Shown here: positions 8,848 through 18,873 of the stretch, piece by piece
Layout: each line of letters starts with the position of its first letter
Position numbering within the stretch: the stretch's first letter is position 1
DNA from: Betaproteobacteria bacterium
GTDB taxonomy: Bacteria > Pseudomonadota > Gammaproteobacteria > Burkholderiales > Ga0077523
Direction: 5' to 3'
Length of the DNA stretch: 64,000 bases
Assembly: GCA_016125475.1 (NCBI GenBank)
Contig: WGLR01000001.1
Coordinates: 146,131 to 210,130, forward strand
Position numbers and translations under genes: made by a program
Notes under the pieces: generated by a model
The model's database searches: none
The model's input: only the letters and a program-made list of their open reading frames with translations
Told to the model about the DNA's origin: nothing

Positions 8848-9632
8848 AGCCGATTCCCGTTCCCCGCCGCGTACCACCCCGTCATGGCTGGCTCTGGGTC
8901 CTCCAGGGATGGCGCCTGTTCTTGCGCAAGCCGCTCACCTGGATCGTCTTCACGGTCGTCACGTGGCTGATCGTCTGGGCGAGTTCGAAGCATCTGATGC
9001 TCATGGCGGCCGTGGCGATACTCCTCCCCGTCCTGCTGGCGGGCTGGACGATGGCATGCGTGGAGGCGGAAGCGGGTCACTCGATCCCGGTGACCATGCT
9101 GTTCGCGGGATTCCGGTCCCGGGTGCGCGACCTCGCCATGGTCGGCGGGGTGAACCTCATGGGGAATTTCGCACTCATGCTGGTGCTTCTCGCCTTCGGG
9201 GGCGACGCGCTCATGCAATTCATGTCCAATCCGCAGGCGCTCAGCCCCGAGGATGCGATCGCGCTCGAGAACCGGCTGTCGGGTGCCCTTGTCGTCACGC
9301 TCGCGCTCGGCGTGCCGCTCGCGATGGCGGTCTGGTTCGCTCCGGTGGCGATCGCGCTGGACGGTCTGAGCGGGGGGCGCGCGCTCGTGGCCTCGCTGCG
9401 GGGCGTCCTCCGCAACTCGCTGCCGTTCGTCGTCTACAGCTTCAGCCTGACGGGAATAGGGCTGATGCTGTTCGCGCTCCAGACCGCCACCGGCCTTCTC
9501 GGTCCGGGCGTCGCGATGGAAATCACCTTCTGGGTCCTGATGCCGTTGCTCGTGACGAGCGTGTACGCGAGCTATCGCGACATCTATCCGAATACCACGG
9601 GCCTGGAGCCGGTCGTCACGCAGGCAGCCTGA
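8844..9632 (+). CDS. Multi-pass inner-membrane protein, BPSS1780 family
   Basis: This is a 262-residue integral membrane protein with about five to six hydrophobic helices (around residues 30-70, 95-125, 150-180, 195-225 and 225-245) and the motif GWRLFLRKP near the N terminus. It resembles the uncharacterised BPSS1780/DUF2189-like membrane proteins found beside thrB or polA in Betaproteobacteria. The start is inferred to be TTG at 8844, whose TTGA overlaps the thrB stop. The first in-frame ATG would remove part of the N terminus. No catalytic motif is visible and its role is unknown. Confidence 0.75.
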   Translation: MKPIPVPRRVPPRHGWLWVLQGWRLFLRKPLTWIVFTVVTWLIVWASSKHLMLMAAVAILLPVLLAGWTMACVEAEAGHSIPVTMLFAGFRSRVRDLAMVGGVNLMGNFALMLVLLAFGGDALMQFMSNPQALSPEDAIALENRLSGALVVTLALGVPLAMAVWFAPVAIALDGLSGGRALVASLRGVLRNSLPFVVYSFSLTGIGLMLFALQTATGLLGPGVAMEITFWVLMPLLVTSVYASYRDIYPNTTGLEPVVTQAA

Positions 9633-9645
9633 GGAGGTCGACGGG

Positions 9646-11847
9646 TCAGGCGGCCGAGAGCTTCGCGTACTCGAGCGCGAGCCACTTGAGGCCCGCTTCG
9701 CGGAAATTCACCTGCACACGTGCATCCGATCCGCGGCCCTCGGCGTTCACGATGACGCCCGCGCCGAATTTCGGGTGCGTGACATTCTGGCCGACGCGCC
9801 AGGGATTCCCGGCGTAGGAGACGGTGTTCTCGAAGGCTGCCCGTGGAGACGCGCCCGTGAACGGGTTGTAGCCGGCGGCGCGAGCGGCCGGCGCGTTGAC
9901 GCGCTTCATGAGCGCGGGCGGCAGTTCCTGGAAGAATCGCGACGCCAGGTTGTAGCGGACCTGCCCGTGCAGCATGCGTGACTGGGCGAACGTCAGATAG
10001 AGGCGCCGCCGTGCCCGCGTCAGCGCCACGTACATGAGGCGCCTTTCCTCCTCGAGTCCGTCGAGTTCGTTCAGGCTGTTCTCGTGGGGAAACAAACCCT
10101 CCTCCAGCCCGCTGATGAACACGCTGTGGAATTCGAGCCCCTTGGCCGAGTGCGCGGTCATGAGTTGCAGCGCGTCCTGGCCGGCCCCCGCCTGGTGTTC
10201 GCCGGCTTCCAGCGCCGCGTGTGCAAGAAACGCGTTGAGTGCCGAGAGAGGGTCGTCGGGGTCGACCATTCCCCCCTCCGGCTGCTGTGGATCGTAGATC
10301 TCCTCGGCACTGAACGCCGCGGCCGCGTTCACGAGTTCGTCGAGGTTCTCGATGCGCTCGGCGCCTTCCTTCTCGGTCCTGTAGTGGTCCTTGAGCGAAC
10401 TGCCCTCGACGACGCTCTCGACGATTTCCTGCAGCGGCAGGCCGGCGACGGCCGTGCGCATGCCGTCGATCAGGCGCACGAATGCGGCGATCGAGCTGCC
10501 GGCCTTGCCACCGGGCGGGTTCGCGCACGCGGCGTGCCACAGGCTGGAGCCGTGCGTCCGCGCGATCTCCTGGAGCGCTTCCACCGACCTTGCACCGATT
10601 CCACGTGTCGGAAAGTTCACGACTCGCAGGAAGGCACCGTCGTCCTCGGCGTTCGCGATGAGCCGGAGGTAGGCGAGCGCGTGCTTGATTTCCTGTCGCT
10701 CGAAGAATCGCAGTCCTCCGTAGACCCGATAGGGAATGCCGGCGCCGAAAAGCGCGTGTTCGAGCACGCGCGACTGGGCATTCGACCGGTAAAGCAGCGC
10801 GACGTCCGCGAGATTCACGCCTTCGGCGCGCAGCGACCGCACCTCGTCCACGATGTACGCCGCTTCCTGTGCGTCGCTCGCGGCCTCGAACACCCTCAGC
10901 GGCTCGCCCTTGCCTTCTGCGGTCCAGAGATTCTTTCCGAGCCGTGCCTGGTTGTGCGAGATCAGGGCATTGGCGGCGTCCAGAATGTTCCCGTGTGACC
11001 GGTAGTTCTGTTCGAGCTTGATGACGTGGTCCGTCGCGAACTCGTGCTCGAACTGACGCATGTTGCCGGGCTCGGCGCCGCGGAACCGGTAGACGGACTG
11101 GTCGTCGTCGCCGACCGCGAATACACAGCTGTCCCGTCCTGCGAGCAGTTTCAGCCAGGCGTACTGCAGCTTGTTGGTGTCCTGGAATTCGTCCACGAGG
11201 ATGTGGCGGAACCGTGCCCGGTAGTGCTCGCGCAGGATCTCGTTTCGTGACAGCAGTTCGTGGCAGCGGAGCAGCAGCTCGGCGAAGTCGACGACTCCCT
11301 CGTGCTGACACTGGCGGTCGTATGCCTCGTAGACGTCCCGGAATCGACGCTCGAACTCGTCGGCCGGGTCCACCCGCGAGGGCCGCAGGCCGGCGTCCTT
11401 GTTCGCGTTGATGAACCACTGCGCCTGGCGCGGCGGATACTTCTCGTCGTCGAGGCCATTCGCCTTCATGACGCGCTTGACGAGTGCGAGCTGATCCTGC
11501 GAATCGAGAATCTGGAAGCTCTGGGGCAGAGCCGCCTCGCGGAAGTGGGCTCGCAGGAGTCGGTTGCACAGGCCGTGGAACGTCCCTACCCACATGCCGC
11601 GCGTGTTGATCGGCAACATCGCGGAGATGCGCGTGAGCATCTCGCGCGCGGCCTTGTTCGTGAAGGTGACCGCCATCACGCCTCCGGGCCCGATGCGGCC
11701 CGTCTGGATCAGCCAGGCGATGCGCGTCGTGAGCACACGGGTCTTCCCGCTTCCGGCGCCCGCGAGGATCAGTGCGGACACGTCGGGAAGCGTGACGGCC
11801 TCGAGTTGCGGAGCGTTGAGGCCATCGAGTATGTGGTGCGGATTCAT
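9646..11847 (-). CDS. uvrD: DNA helicase II, UvrD/Rep family
   Basis: This 733-residue superfamily-1A 3'-5' helicase acts in nucleotide excision and mismatch repair. Motif I AGAGSGKT (29-36), motif Ia TFTNKAA (61-67), motif II DEFQD (219-223) and motif III GDDDQSVYRFRGA (246-258) are present, as is the C-terminal motif VI block VALTRARRRLYLTFAQSR. The final 60 residues (VGQNVTHPKFGAGVIV onward) form the Tudor-like tail that in UvrD/PcrA contacts RNA polymerase. A perfect -10 TATAAT lies at 11883-11888 on the minus strand, about 35 bases before the ATG, with a weak -35. The gene is divergent from a small secreted protein. Confidence 0.95.
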   Translation of the reverse strand: MNPHHILDGLNAPQLEAVTLPDVSALILAGAGSGKTRVLTTRIAWLIQTGRIGPGGVMAVTFTNKAAREMLTRISAMLPINTRGMWVGTFHGLCNRLLRAHFREAALPQSFQILDSQDQLALVKRVMKANGLDDEKYPPRQAQWFINANKDAGLRPSRVDPADEFERRFRDVYEAYDRQCQHEGVVDFAELLLRCHELLSRNEILREHYRARFRHILVDEFQDTNKLQYAWLKLLAGRDSCVFAVGDDDQSVYRFRGAEPGNMRQFEHEFATDHVIKLEQNYRSHGNILDAANALISHNQARLGKNLWTAEGKGEPLRVFEAASDAQEAAYIVDEVRSLRAEGVNLADVALLYRSNAQSRVLEHALFGAGIPYRVYGGLRFFERQEIKHALAYLRLIANAEDDGAFLRVVNFPTRGIGARSVEALQEIARTHGSSLWHAACANPPGGKAGSSIAAFVRLIDGMRTAVAGLPLQEIVESVVEGSSLKDHYRTEKEGAERIENLDELVNAAAAFSAEEIYDPQQPEGGMVDPDDPLSALNAFLAHAALEAGEHQAGAGQDALQLMTAHSAKGLEFHSVFISGLEEGLFPHENSLNELDGLEEERRLMYVALTRARRRLYLTFAQSRMLHGQVRYNLASRFFQELPPALMKRVNAPAARAAGYNPFTGASPRAAFENTVSYAGNPWRVGQNVTHPKFGAGVIVNAEGRGSDARVQVNFREAGLKWLALEYAKLSAA

Positions 11848-12004
11848 GGGGCGGGGCGTGCGTGCGGCAGGGTCGTTGCCCGATTATAGGCGGCACCTCG
11901 TGCGGTTACGCCTCCGCGGATCGTCGCCGTCGGTCCGCGGTTGCCGGACGGTCTTTCATCGGCTACTGTCCCGCTCTCCCCGTGCTTCAACCGCAAGGAT
12001 CCGC

Positions 12005-12391
12005 ATGATGATGACTCGTACACCCGGCCGCGTTCCGGGATTCCGGCGTGGGCTCGCGTGCACCGCTCTCGGTTTCGCCGTGCTCGGATGCGTGCCGTCT
12101 GCCTTCGCAGTGACGATGGAAGTGGTCTGGAGCAACGAGCGCTGTGACTATGTTCTCGCCAAGAACGAAGACGGGTACGGTGTCGTGCAGAAGGCGACCC
12201 CCATCGTTCTCGCACCCGGAGACAAGCTCGAGGGCGCCCTCGACGAAGTGGGATTCTTCCGCAAGGTCACGAAGGTGGGGGGCGACCAGCCCGTGATGAT
12301 GCGCGGCATGAAGTACGGCATCCTGCGCAAGGAGGCCGTCAACACTATCTGGGAATGGTCCCGCTACTGCAATCCTCCCTCCGCGAAGTGA
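12005..12391 (+). CDS. Small secreted protein of unknown function
   Basis: This 128-residue protein starts with a typical signal peptide (basic start, hydrophobic stretch LACTALGFAVLGCVPSAFA), probably cut after AFA near residue 35; three consecutive ATGs are possible starts. AAGGAT ends four bases before the first ATG. The mature part is about 90 residues with two cysteines (NERCDY and SRYCNP) that could form a disulfide. I do not recognise the family. Its last 47 bases overlap the 3' end of the convergent LysR gene, so antisense effects are possible. Confidence 0.7.
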   Translation: MMMTRTPGRVPGFRRGLACTALGFAVLGCVPSAFAVTMEVVWSNERCDYVLAKNEDGYGVVQKATPIVLAPGDKLEGALDEVGFFRKVTKVGGDQPVMMRGMKYGILRKEAVNTIWEWSRYCNPPSAK

Positions 12392-13310
12392 CGACATCCG
12401 CGTCGTGGCCGATGGCGGGGAGGAGGTGCCTCGCTTCGGTCTGCAGATAACGGAAGAAGGCCTGGGCGACGACGGAAAGCTGCTTGTCGCCGGGGTGGAC
12501 GACGTACCATGACCGCGCGATCGGAAAGCCTTCGACGTCGAGCACGCATACCGAGTCGGCGGGCTCGTTGCGCAGCTCGTGCTGCGACATGACGCTCACG
12601 CCGAGTCCGCCGGCGACGGCCTGCTTGATGGCTTCGTTGGAGCCGATCTCCATCTTGGCGGTCAGTTCGATTCCGCGATCGCGGAAGAACTTTTCCGTCG
12701 CGAGGCGCGTGCCGGACCCGCGTTCGCGCACGAGCAGACGCTCCCGCGCGAAACGTTCGAGCGGAATCGCCCTGAGGCCGCACAACGCGTGATTCGACGG
12801 GGCGACCGCGACGAGCGGATTGTCGAGGAACGGGTGCACGACTACGTCGAAGTGAACGGGCGGCGAGCCGAGGATGTAGAGGTCGTCCTCGTGGCGGGAC
12901 AGCCGCTCCAGAATCTTCTCGCGGTTGGCGATCTCGAAGCGGACGTCGATGCCCGGGTAGCGCTCGCAGAATGGGCCGAGCAGCCTCGGCACGAAGTATT
13001 TCGCGGTCGTGACGCAGGCGAGCCTCAGCCGCCCCTTCTTGAGCCCTTTCATGTCGGCGGCGGTCATCTCGAAGCGCTGCCAGGCGTCGAAGAGCGCGTG
13101 GCAGGTCCGGTGCAGTTCCTCGCCGATCTCCGTCAGAAAGATCTTCTTGCCGGCCTGCTCGAACAGCGGCTGCTCGACGGCCTCGACGAGCTGCTTGACC
13201 TGCATGGACACCGTCGGCTGCGAGAGGTGCAGCTCCTCCGCGGCACGGGTGAAGCTGCCGAGCCGTGCGACCGTTTCGAATACCTTCAGCTGGCGAAATG
13301 TCACGCGCAT
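12345..13310 (-). CDS. LysR-family transcriptional regulator, CbbR-like
   Basis: This 321-residue regulator has an N-terminal winged helix-turn-helix (FTRAAEELHLSQPTVSMQVKQL, residues about 19-40) and a periplasmic-binding-like effector domain beginning near GRLRLACVTTAKYFVP. The subgroup resembles CbbR, but no Calvin-cycle genes are nearby, so the target should not be assumed to be RuBisCO. The ATG at 13310 is chosen because TAAGGAGGT ends seven bases before it; an upstream in-frame GTG (13319) would overlap that sequence. Divergently, across an AT-rich region with inverted repeats, lies a candidate small RNA that is the most likely local target. Confidence 0.88.
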   Translation of the reverse strand: MRVTFRQLKVFETVARLGSFTRAAEELHLSQPTVSMQVKQLVEAVEQPLFEQAGKKIFLTEIGEELHRTCHALFDAWQRFEMTAADMKGLKKGRLRLACVTTAKYFVPRLLGPFCERYPGIDVRFEIANREKILERLSRHEDDLYILGSPPVHFDVVVHPFLDNPLVAVAPSNHALCGLRAIPLERFARERLLVRERGSGTRLATEKFFRDRGIELTAKMEIGSNEAIKQAVAGGLGVSVMSQHELRNEPADSVCVLDVEGFPIARSWYVVHPGDKQLSVVAQAFFRYLQTEARHLLPAIGHDADVVTSRREDCSSGTIPR

Positions 13311-13329
13311 GCCGCGCACCTCCTTAAGG

Positions 13330-13378
13330 CATAGACATCTATCTATGTCCCGGATCGAAATATATCATTTTCATTGAT
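13330..13378. promoter_or_regulatory. Putative LysR operator region with two inverted repeats
   Basis: The 90-base gap between the LysR gene and the candidate small RNA is markedly AT-rich for this genome. It holds CATAGA-N6-TCTATG (13330-13347), a perfect six-base inverted repeat, and ATCA-N7-TGAT (13364-13378), which overlaps the small-RNA -35 region. LysR regulators bind such dyads to control a divergent gene and themselves. Binding itself is inferred. Confidence 0.5.
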
Positions 13379-13397
13379 GGAAAGCCTGTCCTAGACT
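13369..13397 (+). promoter_or_regulatory. Candidate promoter of the small RNA
   Basis: A -10 TAGACT (13392-13397) is preceded by TTTCAT (13369-13374) at 17-base spacing. The weak -35, overlapped by a dyad, would suit an activator-dependent promoter. The predicted start is near 13404. Confidence 0.45.
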
Positions 13398-13403
13398 GAG
13401 AAC

Positions 13404-13499
13404 GGTCGCGTTTTCTCCTTCTGTCTGGACGCGACGAAGTCAGCGTTTCTCCCTGGCAAACGCAACTTTTGAAGGCGGCCGCCCGGCCGCCTTTTTTTA
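13404..13499 (+). ncRNA. Candidate trans-acting small RNA with three hairpins
   Basis: Between a promoter-like element and a strong terminator lie about 96 bases with no credible reading frame but clear structure. Hairpin 1 pairs GTCGCG (13405-13410) with CGCGAC (13430-13435) around a 19-base loop containing TTTTCTCCTT. Hairpin 2 pairs GCGTTT (13443-13448) with AAACGC (13458-13463) around a loop containing CTCCCTGG. Hairpin 3 is the terminator. Two exposed C-rich, anti-Shine-Dalgarno loops plus a terminator is the usual layout of base-pairing small RNAs. It is transcribed away from the LysR gene, as OxyS is from OxyR. No known RNA family is recognised. Confidence 0.55.
13472..13499 (+). terminator. 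Rho-independent terminator
   Basis: Nine-base arms AAGGCGGCC (13472-13480) and GGCCGCCTT (13485-13493) enclose a four-base loop, and the 3' arm runs into a tract of seven T. No protein gene on the plus strand ends here; the only transcript it could end is the candidate small RNA or read-through past the LysR-uvrD region. Confidence 0.88.
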
Positions 13500-13640
13500 T
13501 GACGTCCGGATCCGCAGGCGAACCGCCGGCCCGGAACGAGGGCGGGTCGGTTGCCTGTCACGCCTCCCTGGTTTAGCGTCACGTCCTGCGAGGCTGCGCC
13601 CGATGCGCGGCCTCGGTCGAACGGAAACTTCGCGATCATC

Positions 13641-14351
13641 ATGTCCTCCTGGCGCCGCTGGCTCTGCTTCATGACCTGTCTCCTGTTCCTCGGCGCGTGG
13701 TCAGGGCCGGCGCGTTGTGCCGTGCCGTTCTCGTCCCTCTCCGATCACGAGATCGCGACGGCGCTGCGCGAGGCGCTGGAGGTCGGCGCCGGCAATGCCG
13801 TGTCGACGCTCGGCCGTCAGGGAGGCTTCCTGGACAATCCGCGGGCACGGATCGAGTTGCCGGAGACCTTTTCCAGGATTGCCCGGGGGATGAGGGTGGT
13901 CGGTCTCGGACGCGACGTGGACGTCCTGGTCGAAACGATGAACCGGGCGGCCGAGCAGGCGGTGCCGGAGGCGCGCAACCTGATCCTCAACACGGTGCGT
14001 CTGCTCACGATCGACGATGCGCGGAACATCCTGACCGGTCCGGACGATGCGGCGACGCGTTACCTGCGAAACCACACCGAAGCGGAGCTGTCGCAGCGGT
14101 TCCTGCCGATCGTCGGACGCGCCACGAAGCGCGTGAGGCTCGCCGAGGTCTACGATCGCTTCGCGAGTCGGGGCGTGGCGTTCGGCCTCGTGCGCGCGGA
14201 CGAGGCCAACCTGGATCTCTACATCACGCGTCACGCGCTGGATGCGCTGTATCTCGCCATCGCCGACGAGGAGCGGGCAATCCGCGCGAACCCGCTCCAG
14301 TCGGGCAAACGTTACGTTCGCAAGGTCTTCGGCGCGATCGTTCCCAGATAG
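13641..14351 (+). CDS. DUF4197 family exported protein
   Basis: This 236-residue protein begins with a hydrophobic signal sequence ([22 protein letters not shown], cut near residue 27). The rest is mostly alpha-helical and matches the DUF4197 pattern: AL+EAL+VG+GNAVS-LG+-GGFLDNP near the N terminus, the central [20 protein letters not shown], and a C-terminal [27 protein letters not shown] block ending in a VRKVFGA segment. The function of the family is not established; it is periplasmic or membrane-associated. The ATG at 13641 immediately precedes the signal peptide, although no strong ribosome binding site is seen. Confidence 0.82.
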   Translation: MSSWRRWLCFMTCLLFLGAWSGPARCAVPFSSLSDHEIATALREALEVGAGNAVSTLGRQGGFLDNPRARIELPETFSRIARGMRVVGLGRDVDVLVETMNRAAEQAVPEARNLILNTVRLLTIDDARNILTGPDDAATRYLRNHTEAELSQRFLPIVGRATKRVRLAEVYDRFASRGVAFGLVRADEANLDLYITRHALDALYLAIADEERAIRANPLQSGKRYVRKVFGAIVPR

Positions 14352-14512
14352 ACGTCGCGGGTCGTCCGGGCCGTCCCGGCGGCCCGCGGCTGCGGCTCCC
14401 CCGCCATTCCGGCATACCGGTCCGCCGTCGTCATGCCGCAAGTATGACGCACTGCAGCAAGGAGGCTAAAATCGATTTCCCAGTCACCGCCGAGTCCGCG
14501 CTTCCCGTGAAC

Positions 14513-17500
14513 ATGCTCGACCCTGTGCCCGACGCAACACCTCGTCTGCGGGAGATTCCCTACAACTACACGTCGTTCTCCGATCGCGAAATCGTGATCC
14601 GGCTGCTCGGCGCGCGCGCCTGGGAGCTTCTCGACCGGTTGCGGTCCGAGCGCCGCACCGGTCGATCGGCGCGCATGCTGTTCGAAGTGCTCGGCGACAT
14701 CTGGGTCGTGAGCCGCAATCCCTATCTCGAGGACGACCTCCTCGCGAGTCGCGCGCGACGGGAAGCCCTCGTCGGCGCGCTGCAGCACCGTCTCCAGGAG
14801 ATCGAGACGCGCCGCACCGGAGACGACGCGCTCGTCGGGGAACTGCTCGCGCTCGCCCGTGAGGCGGTGGACCGGTTCGAGCGGGAGTTCGCGGAAATCG
14901 CGACGTTGCGCCGGACGGTCATGAGACGCCTGGGCCGCATCACGCGGCGGGACAACATCGCGTTCGACGGCCTCGCGCGCGTGAGCCACGTCACCGACGC
15001 GACGGACTGGCGCGTCGAGTATCCGTTCGTCGTGCTCCATCCGGACAGCGAGGAGGAGATCGGCGACCTCGTCCGCGCCCTCATCGAACTCGAACTCACG
15101 ATCATCCCGCGCGGCGGCGGAACCGGGTACACCGGTGGCGCGGTGCCGCTGCATCGGCGCTCTGCCGTGATCAACACCGAAAAGCTCGATCGCCTCGGCA
15201 CCGTCGTGCGGTCCGGGCTTCCGGGCGTCGATTCGCCCGTCCCGACCGTCACCTGTGGCGCGGGCGTCGTCACCCGGCGCGTCATGGAAGCGGCCGAGGC
15301 ACAGGGGCTCGTGTTCGCGGTGGATCCGACCTCCGCGGATGCATCCTGCATCGGCGGCAACGTCGCGATGAACGCCGGGGGGAAGAAGGCCGTCCTGTGG
15401 GGCACGGCGCTGGACAATCTGGCGTCCTGGCGCATGGTCGATCCGAGCGGGCACTTCATCGAGGTCTCGCGCCTGGATCACAACCTCGGGAAGATCCACG
15501 ATGCGCCGTCCGCCCGTTTTGCCGTACAGCGCTTCCGCAAGGATGGCCGGACGCCCGACGGCAGCCCCGAGATCCTCGACATTCCCGGGCACCGCTTCCG
15601 CAAGGCCGGTCTCGGCAAGGACGTCACCGACAAGTTCCTCGCGGGCCTCCCCGGCGTTCAGAAGGAGGGGTGCGACGGCATCATCACCTCGGCCACGTTC
15701 ATTCTGCACCGCATGCCGGCTCACACGCGCACGGTGTGCCTCGAATTCTTCGGACAGGTCCGCGATGCCGTGCCGTCGATCGTGGAGATCAAGGCTCTGA
15801 TGGACTCGCGTCCCGGCGGTGCGGTGCTCGCCGGCCTGGAGCACCTCGACGAACGGTACGTGAGGGCGGTCGGGTACGCCACGAAGGCCAAGCGCGGCGT
15901 TCGTCCCAAGATGGTCCTGATCGCGGACATCGCGGCCGACGACGGAGACGCGGCCGGGGCGGCCGCGTCCCAGATCGTCCGGATCGCGAATGCACGCGGC
16001 GGCGAAGGGTTCATCGCGGTCTCCCCGGAGGCGCGACGCAAGTTCTGGCTCGACCGTGCCCGCACGGCGGCCATCGCGAAGCACACCAACGCATTCAAGA
16101 TCAACGAGGATGTCGTGATCCCGCTCGAGCGTCTCGGAGACTATTCGGACGGCATCGAGCGCATCAACATCGAGCTCTCGCTGAAGAACAAGATCCGCCT
16201 GCTCGAATCGCTCGAAGCCTATTTCGGTGGCTCCATGCAGCTCGCACGAAGCGACGACGACGTCCCGCCCGAGGAGGTGATCGGGGAGCGTGCCGAGACC
16301 GCGCTGTCGATCTGTCGCGAGGTGCGCGGGAAGTGGCAATGGCTGCTCGACCATCTCGACGATCCCGCCAGTGCGCTCGTCGATCTCGACGGCGAGCCGT
16401 ACGCGTCAGTGCAGTCGTCTTCGTCCGGCGCGACCATCTTCCGGTCACTGCAGGACTACTCGCTGCGCGTGTCGTGGAAGACCGAGGTGCGCGAGCGGCT
16501 CATGCAGCTCTTCGACGGTCGCGAGTTCGGGCCGGTCCGGGGCGAAGTGGACGCGATACACAGGCGGGTGCTCAAGAGCCGCGTCTTCGTCGCACTCCAC
16601 ATGCACGCGGGCGACGGCAACGTCCACACCAACATTCCCGTGAACTCCGACGACTACGGGATGCTCCACGAAGCCAACGTCGCTGTCGCGCGGATCATGA
16701 CCCTCGCCAAGTCTCTCGGCGGAGTCATCTCCGGAGAACACGGCATCGGCATCACGAAGCTGGACTTCCTGGAACCTGCCGAGATCGAGGCATTTCGTGC
16801 CTACAAGCAGCGCGTGGACCCCGACGGCCGGTTCAACGCGGGCAAGCTGCTGCCCGGCGCGAACCTGGACAGGGCCTACACGCCCTCTTTCAGCCTGCTC
16901 GAGACCGAGAGCCTGATCCTCGAGCAGAGCGCGATCGGCGACATCTCGGACTCGATCAAGGACTGCCTGCGATGCGGCAAGTGCAAGCCCGTGTGCGCGA
17001 CGCACGTACCGCGCGCCAACCTGCTCTACTCCCCCCGCAACAAGATTCTCGCGACCTCCCTGCTCATCGAGGCATTCCTCTACGAGGAGCAGACCCGGCG
17101 AGGCGTGTCGCTCGCGCACTTCGACGAGTTCCGCGACGTGGCCGACCACTGCACCGTCTGTCACAAGTGCGCGAATCCGTGTCCCGTGGACATCGATTTC
17201 GGCGACGTCTCCATCGCCATGCGCAACCTGCTGCGCACGCAGGGGCACAGGAAGTTCAACCCCGGCACTGCCGCTTCGATGTTCTTCCTGAATGCGACGG
17301 ATCCGGCGACGATCAAGCTCGTGCGCACGGCCATGATCGAATGGGGCTATTCGGCGCAACGGGCCGCCTATGGCTGGGCAAAGCGTCTCGGACTCGTCCA
17401 GAGGCAGACGCGGCAGCCTCCGGCCACGCTCGGCAAGCCGCCGGTACGCGCGCAGGTCATTCACTTCATCAACAAGCCCATGCCCCGGTCGGTGCCGCGG

Positions 17501-18370
17501 CGGACCGCCCGGGCCCTGCTCGACATCGAGGACAAGACGATGGTCCCCGTGATCCGGGATCCGTCGCGCGCGCAGGAGGACGCGGACGCCGTGTTCTATT
17601 TTCCGGGCTGCGGATCGGAGCGCCTGTTCAGCCAGGTAGGCCTCGCCACTCAGGCGATGCTCTATCACGTCGGGGCGATCACGGTGCTGCCGCCCGGATA
17701 CCTCTGCTGCGGATATCCCCAGACCTCGTCCGGCGATGCGGCCAAGGGCCAGGCGATCTCCACCGAGAATCGCGTGCTGTTCCACCGCGTCGCCAACACG
17801 CTCAACTACCTGGACATCAAGACGGTGATCGTGTCGTGCGGGACATGCATGGATCAGCTCATGCAGTACGAGTTCGACCGCATCTTCCCCGGCTGCCGGC
17901 TGCTCGACATCCACGAGTACCTCATGGAAAAGGGGGTGGCACTCGAGGGTGTCACGGGCACGCGCTACATGTATCACGACCCCTGTCACACGCCCATGAA
18001 GACTCACCAGCCGCTCAAGGTCGTGAATCAGCTGATGGGATCCGGCGTGAAGCAGAACGACCGCTGCTGCGGGGAGTCCGGGACCCTCGCGGCCACGCGC
18101 CCGGACATCTCGACGCAGGTTCGTTTCCGCAAGGAGGAGGAGATGCGGAAGGGCACCGAGGGCATGCGGCAGGACGGCTTCGCCGGCCCCGTGAAGATCC
18201 TGACCTCGTGCCCGTCGTGTCTGCAGGGCCTGTCGCGCTATCAGGACGACACCGGCGTGGACGCCGACTACATCGTCGTCGAGATCGCGAAGCACGTTCT
18301 CGGCGAGAACTGGCTGAATGACTACGTCGCGACCGCGAACAGCGGAGGCATCGAGCGTGTGCTGCTCTGA
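14513..18370 (+). CDS. DUF3683 FAD/iron-sulfur oxidoreductase (D-lactate/glycolate dehydrogenase-like fusion)
   Basis: This 1285-residue fusion has four parts. An N-terminal DUF3683 segment (about 1-160, with [21 protein letters not shown]) is followed by an FAD-binding PCMH domain (about 165-350, with [17 protein letters not shown]) and an FAD-oxidase C-terminal domain with [15 protein letters not shown]. Next come two 4Fe-4S motifs ([11 protein letters not shown] from C818 and [12 protein letters not shown]) and paired cysteine-rich CCG domains ([25 protein letters not shown]). Relatives oxidise 2-hydroxyacids and pass electrons through Fe-S clusters to the quinone pool; the exact substrate is unknown. 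The start is uncertain: ATG 14513 is preferred because a TAAAAT -10 lies at 14466-14471, but ATG 14444 is in frame. Confidence 0.9.
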   Translation: MLDPVPDATPRLREIPYNYTSFSDREIVIRLLGARAWELLDRLRSERRTGRSARMLFEVLGDIWVVSRNPYLEDDLLASRARREALVGALQHRLQEIETRRTGDDALVGELLALAREAVDRFEREFAEIATLRRTVMRRLGRITRRDNIAFDGLARVSHVTDATDWRVEYPFVVLHPDSEEEIGDLVRALIELELTIIPRGGGTGYTGGAVPLHRRSAVINTEKLDRLGTVVRSGLPGVDSPVPTVTCGAGVVTRRVMEAAEAQGLVFAVDPTSADASCIGGNVAMNAGGKKAVLWGTALDNLASWRMVDPSGHFIEVSRLDHNLGKIHDAPSARFAVQRFRKDGRTPDGSPEILDIPGHRFRKAGLGKDVTDKFLAGLPGVQKEGCDGIITSATFILHRMPAHTRTVCLEFFGQVRDAVPSIVEIKALMDSRPGGAVLAGLEHLDERYVRAVGYATKAKRGVRPKMVLIADIAADDGDAAGAAASQIVRIANARGGEGFIAVSPEARRKFWLDRARTAAIAKHTNAFKINEDVVIPLERLGDYSDGIERINIELSLKNKIRLLESLEAYFGGSMQLARSDDDVPPEEVIGERAETALSICREVRGKWQWLLDHLDDPASALVDLDGEPYASVQSSSSGATIFRSLQDYSLRVSWKTEVRERLMQLFDGREFGPVRGEVDAIHRRVLKSRVFVALHMHAGDGNVHTNIPVNSDDYGMLHEANVAVARIMTLAKSLGGVISGEHGIGITKLDFLEPAEIEAFRAYKQRVDPDGRFNAGKLLPGANLDRAYTPSFSLLETESLILEQSAIGDISDSIKDCLRCGKCKPVCATHVPRANLLYSPRNKILATSLLIEAFLYEEQTRRGVSLAHFDEFRDVADHCTVCHKCANPCPVDIDFGDVSIAMRNLLRTQGHRKFNPGTAASMFFLNATDPATIKLVRTAMIEWGYSAQRAAYGWAKRLGLVQRQTRQPPATLGKPPVRAQVIHFINKPMPRSVPRRTARALLDIEDKTMVPVIRDPSRAQEDADAVFYFPGCGSERLFSQVGLATQAMLYHVGAITVLPPGYLCCGYPQTSSGDAAKGQAISTENRVLFHRVANTLNYLDIKTVIVSCGTCMDQLMQYEFDRIFPGCRLLDIHEYLMEKGVALEGVTGTRYMYHDPCHTPMKTHQPLKVVNQLMGSGVKQNDRCCGESGTLAATRPDISTQVRFRKEEEMRKGTEGMRQDGFAGPVKILTSCPSCLQGLSRYQDDTGVDADYIVVEIAKHVLGENWLNDYVATANSGGIERVLL

Positions 18371-18417
18371 GGCCGCCCCGGCCCGCGCGTGGCGGATGCG
18401 ATCGGGAGGTGACCGGA

Positions 18418-18858
18418 ATGACGGCTGACCCGTGCTTCCTGTGTGCGAACCCCGGGGGGGAAGTCCTCTGGTGCGACGACCGGCTGCGCATCGTGCTCGT
18501 CGGAGACGCCGAACATCCCGGGTTCGTGCGCGTGATCTGGCGCGATCACGTGAAGGAAATGACCGATCTTTCCGACCCGGATCGCGCGCACTGCATGAAG
18601 GCGGTGTTCGCGGCCGAGTCCGCGCTGCGGAACATCCTGCGACCGGCGAAGATGAATCTCGCGAGCCTCGGCAACCAGGTACCCCATGTCCACTGGCACG
18701 TGATCCCGAGATTCACGGACGATCCGCACTTTCCGAATCCGGTCTGGGGCGAACGCCTGAGGGAGGTCGGACGCGACCCACGTGCAGTCCCGGCCGGGAC
18801 GCTGCGTGCCGGGCTCATCCTGGCGCTCGGCCCCGGTCACGACAGGCCGGAGACGTAA
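18418..18858 (+). CDS. HIT family protein
   Basis: This 146-residue histidine-triad protein has the catalytic HVHWHVIPR motif in its C-terminal half and an N-terminal CFLC pair, probably a zinc site as in other Fhit/HIT hydrolases. HIT enzymes cleave nucleoside phosphoramidates or dinucleoside polyphosphates via the central histidine. The ATG at 18418 is chosen because GGGAGGT ends seven bases before it; an upstream GTG overlaps that sequence. It follows the FAD/Fe-S fusion gene after 47 bases and converges on phoR. Confidence 0.9.
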   Translation: MTADPCFLCANPGGEVLWCDDRLRIVLVGDAEHPGFVRVIWRDHVKEMTDLSDPDRAHCMKAVFAAESALRNILRPAKMNLASLGNQVPHVHWHVIPRFTDDPHFPNPVWGERLREVGRDPRAVPAGTLRAGLILALGPGHDRPET

Positions 18859-18873
18859 CGGCGGACGCTCCGG

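Noticed and set aside
12345..13310. A CbbR regulating RuBisCO genes
   Set aside because: No Calvin-cycle gene is in the window; the regulator is called CbbR-like only on protein resemblance.
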